This document shows positions 5,039-5,676 of a stretch of DNA of 5,676 nucleotides, piece by piece. Every line of letters begins with the position of its first letter. Position 1 is the first letter of the stretch. The notes beneath the pieces are model-generated. The model made no database searches and had not been told where the DNA came from. It worked only from the letters and a program-made list of their open reading frames with translations. The stretch spans positions 1 through 5,676 of the forward strand of contig CAMNND010000069.1 of NCBI GenBank assembly GCA_946545035.1, in the 5' to 3' direction. Source of the stretch: an uncultured Clostridium sp. GTDB lineage: Bacteria > Bacillota > Clostridia > TANB77 > CAG-508. Both the position numbers and the translations under genes were made by a program.

Positions 5039-5676
5039 ATGGAAAAAATGAATGATAATGTTACATTTGAAGAATTATTGAATCAAACTTTAAAAGAAAT
5101 TAAAGTTGGTCAAACAGTTACTGGAACAGTAATTGAAATAACACCAAAAGACGAGGTGTTTATAGATATAGGCTATAAGGCAGATGGTATAATTCCAGCA
5201 AGTGAATATATATTAAATGCTGATGAAACAGTTAAATCTAAATTTAAAATAGGAGATAGAATTACAGCTGTTGTTGTAAGATTAAATGATGGTTTAGGAA
5301 ATGTACTATTATCATACAATAGAGCTAGAAAAGAAATAGACATTAAAGAATTTGAAAGTAAAGTTAATAATGATTCAGTATTCAAATCAATAATAACTGA
5401 TGTTAATGACAAAGGTTTAATAGTTAACTTTAATACAATTAGAATCTTTATTCCATTATCTCTAGCTGGAATTCCAAGATCAGAAGATCCGCATACATAT
5501 AAGGGAAAAGAAATTAGATTTAAGATTATAGAATATAATCCAGAAACAAATAGAATAATCGGTTCTGCAAGAGCAATACTAGATGCAGAAAAAGAAGCTA
5601 AATCAAAAGAATTCTGGAATGAAATTGAAGTTGGAAAACAATACACAGGAACAGTTACAAGTTTAAGTGAATATGG
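5039..5676 (+). CDS. rpsA: S1-domain RNA-binding protein, RpsA/YpfD type (3' end outside window)
   Basis: The first 212 codons of a protein with repeated S1 (OB-fold) RNA-binding domains are present and open to the window edge. Domain 1 spans about residues 20-96, with VGQTVTGTVIEI (23-34), FIDIGYKADGIIPASE (41-56) and GNVLLSYNRA (87-96). Domain 2 (about 107-180) is more divergent, with GLIVNFNTIRIFIPLS (126-141). Domain 3 begins at about 197 with VGKQYTGTVTSLSEY. This repeat layout and the position next to cmk match the Firmicute RpsA/YpfD proteins, which bind single-stranded mRNA; in low-GC Gram-positives such proteins are often shorter than the six-domain E. coli S1 and not always essential. 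Upstream, GAGGTAGG (5022-5029) is 9 bases from the ATG at 5039; an in-frame ATG at 5048 is a less likely start. The gene has its own consensus promoter and may also receive read-through from cmk-plsC. No IspH domain precedes the S1 repeats, unlike the IspH-S1 fusions of some clostridia. Confidence 0.88.
   Translation, partial: MEKMNDNVTFEELLNQTLKEIKVGQTVTGTVIEITPKDEVFIDIGYKADGIIPASEYILNADETVKSKFKIGDRITAVVVRLNDGLGNVLLSYNRARKEIDIKEFESKVNNDSVFKSIITDVNDKGLIVNFNTIRIFIPLSLAGIPRSEDPHTYKGKEIRFKIIEYNPETNRIIGSARAILDAEKEAKSKEFWNEIEVGKQYTGTVTSLSEY

Noticed and set aside
5173..5646. Long minus-strand open frame of 157 codons opposite the S1 gene
   Set aside because: It lies entirely antisense to a clearly recognisable S1-domain gene, has no recognisable domain, and is explained by codon bias in AT-rich coding DNA.

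Overview
The window is AT-rich, with strong Shine-Dalgarno sites and consensus sigma-A-type promoters. Gene content (cmk, plsC and an rpsA-like S1 gene, an Asp23/Gls24 domain, and a cytidylate kinase-like domain of the type common in anaerobic Firmicutes) points to a low-GC Firmicute, most likely of the class Clostridia. The species cannot be named from the sequence. Every supported gene is on the + strand.

Layout. Positions 1-137 are a leader with a possible promoter. A small GNAT-like protein follows (138-569). Next come a near-consensus promoter with an extended -10, a hairpin in the leader, and a 663-residue protein that joins a MATE-type multidrug/Na+ antiporter to a cytidylate kinase-like domain (677-2668). 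A strong intrinsic terminator (2670-2716) closes that unit. A second extended -10 promoter (2785-2790) then starts an operon: a P-loop ATPase fused to an Asp23/Gls24 domain (2822-3682), a cytidylate kinase fused to a PlsC acyltransferase (3694-5001), and the first 212 codons of an S1-domain protein of the RpsA/YpfD type (from 5039, running off the window). A perfect-consensus promoter (TTGACA, 17 bases, TATAAT) sits across the end of cmk-plsC and should give the S1 gene its own transcription.

How the genes fit together. The last three genes resemble the conserved clostridial cmk - plsC - (ispH) - rpsA neighbourhood, which links CMP/dCMP phosphorylation, phosphatidic acid synthesis and translation. 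Here plsC is fused to cmk and ispH is absent from the interval. CMP kinase makes CDP, the precursor of CTP, and CTP plus phosphatidic acid (the PlsC product) form CDP-diacylglycerol, so the fusion joins two enzymes feeding one phospholipid branch point.

The most unusual features are three consecutive genes that each join a P-loop nucleotide-binding domain to a membrane or envelope module, and a run of ten A exactly at the Cmk/PlsC junction, where a one-base slip in either direction gives a stop within a few codons and a normal-length stand-alone Cmk. No RNA genes, mobile elements, CRISPR arrays or long repeats were seen.
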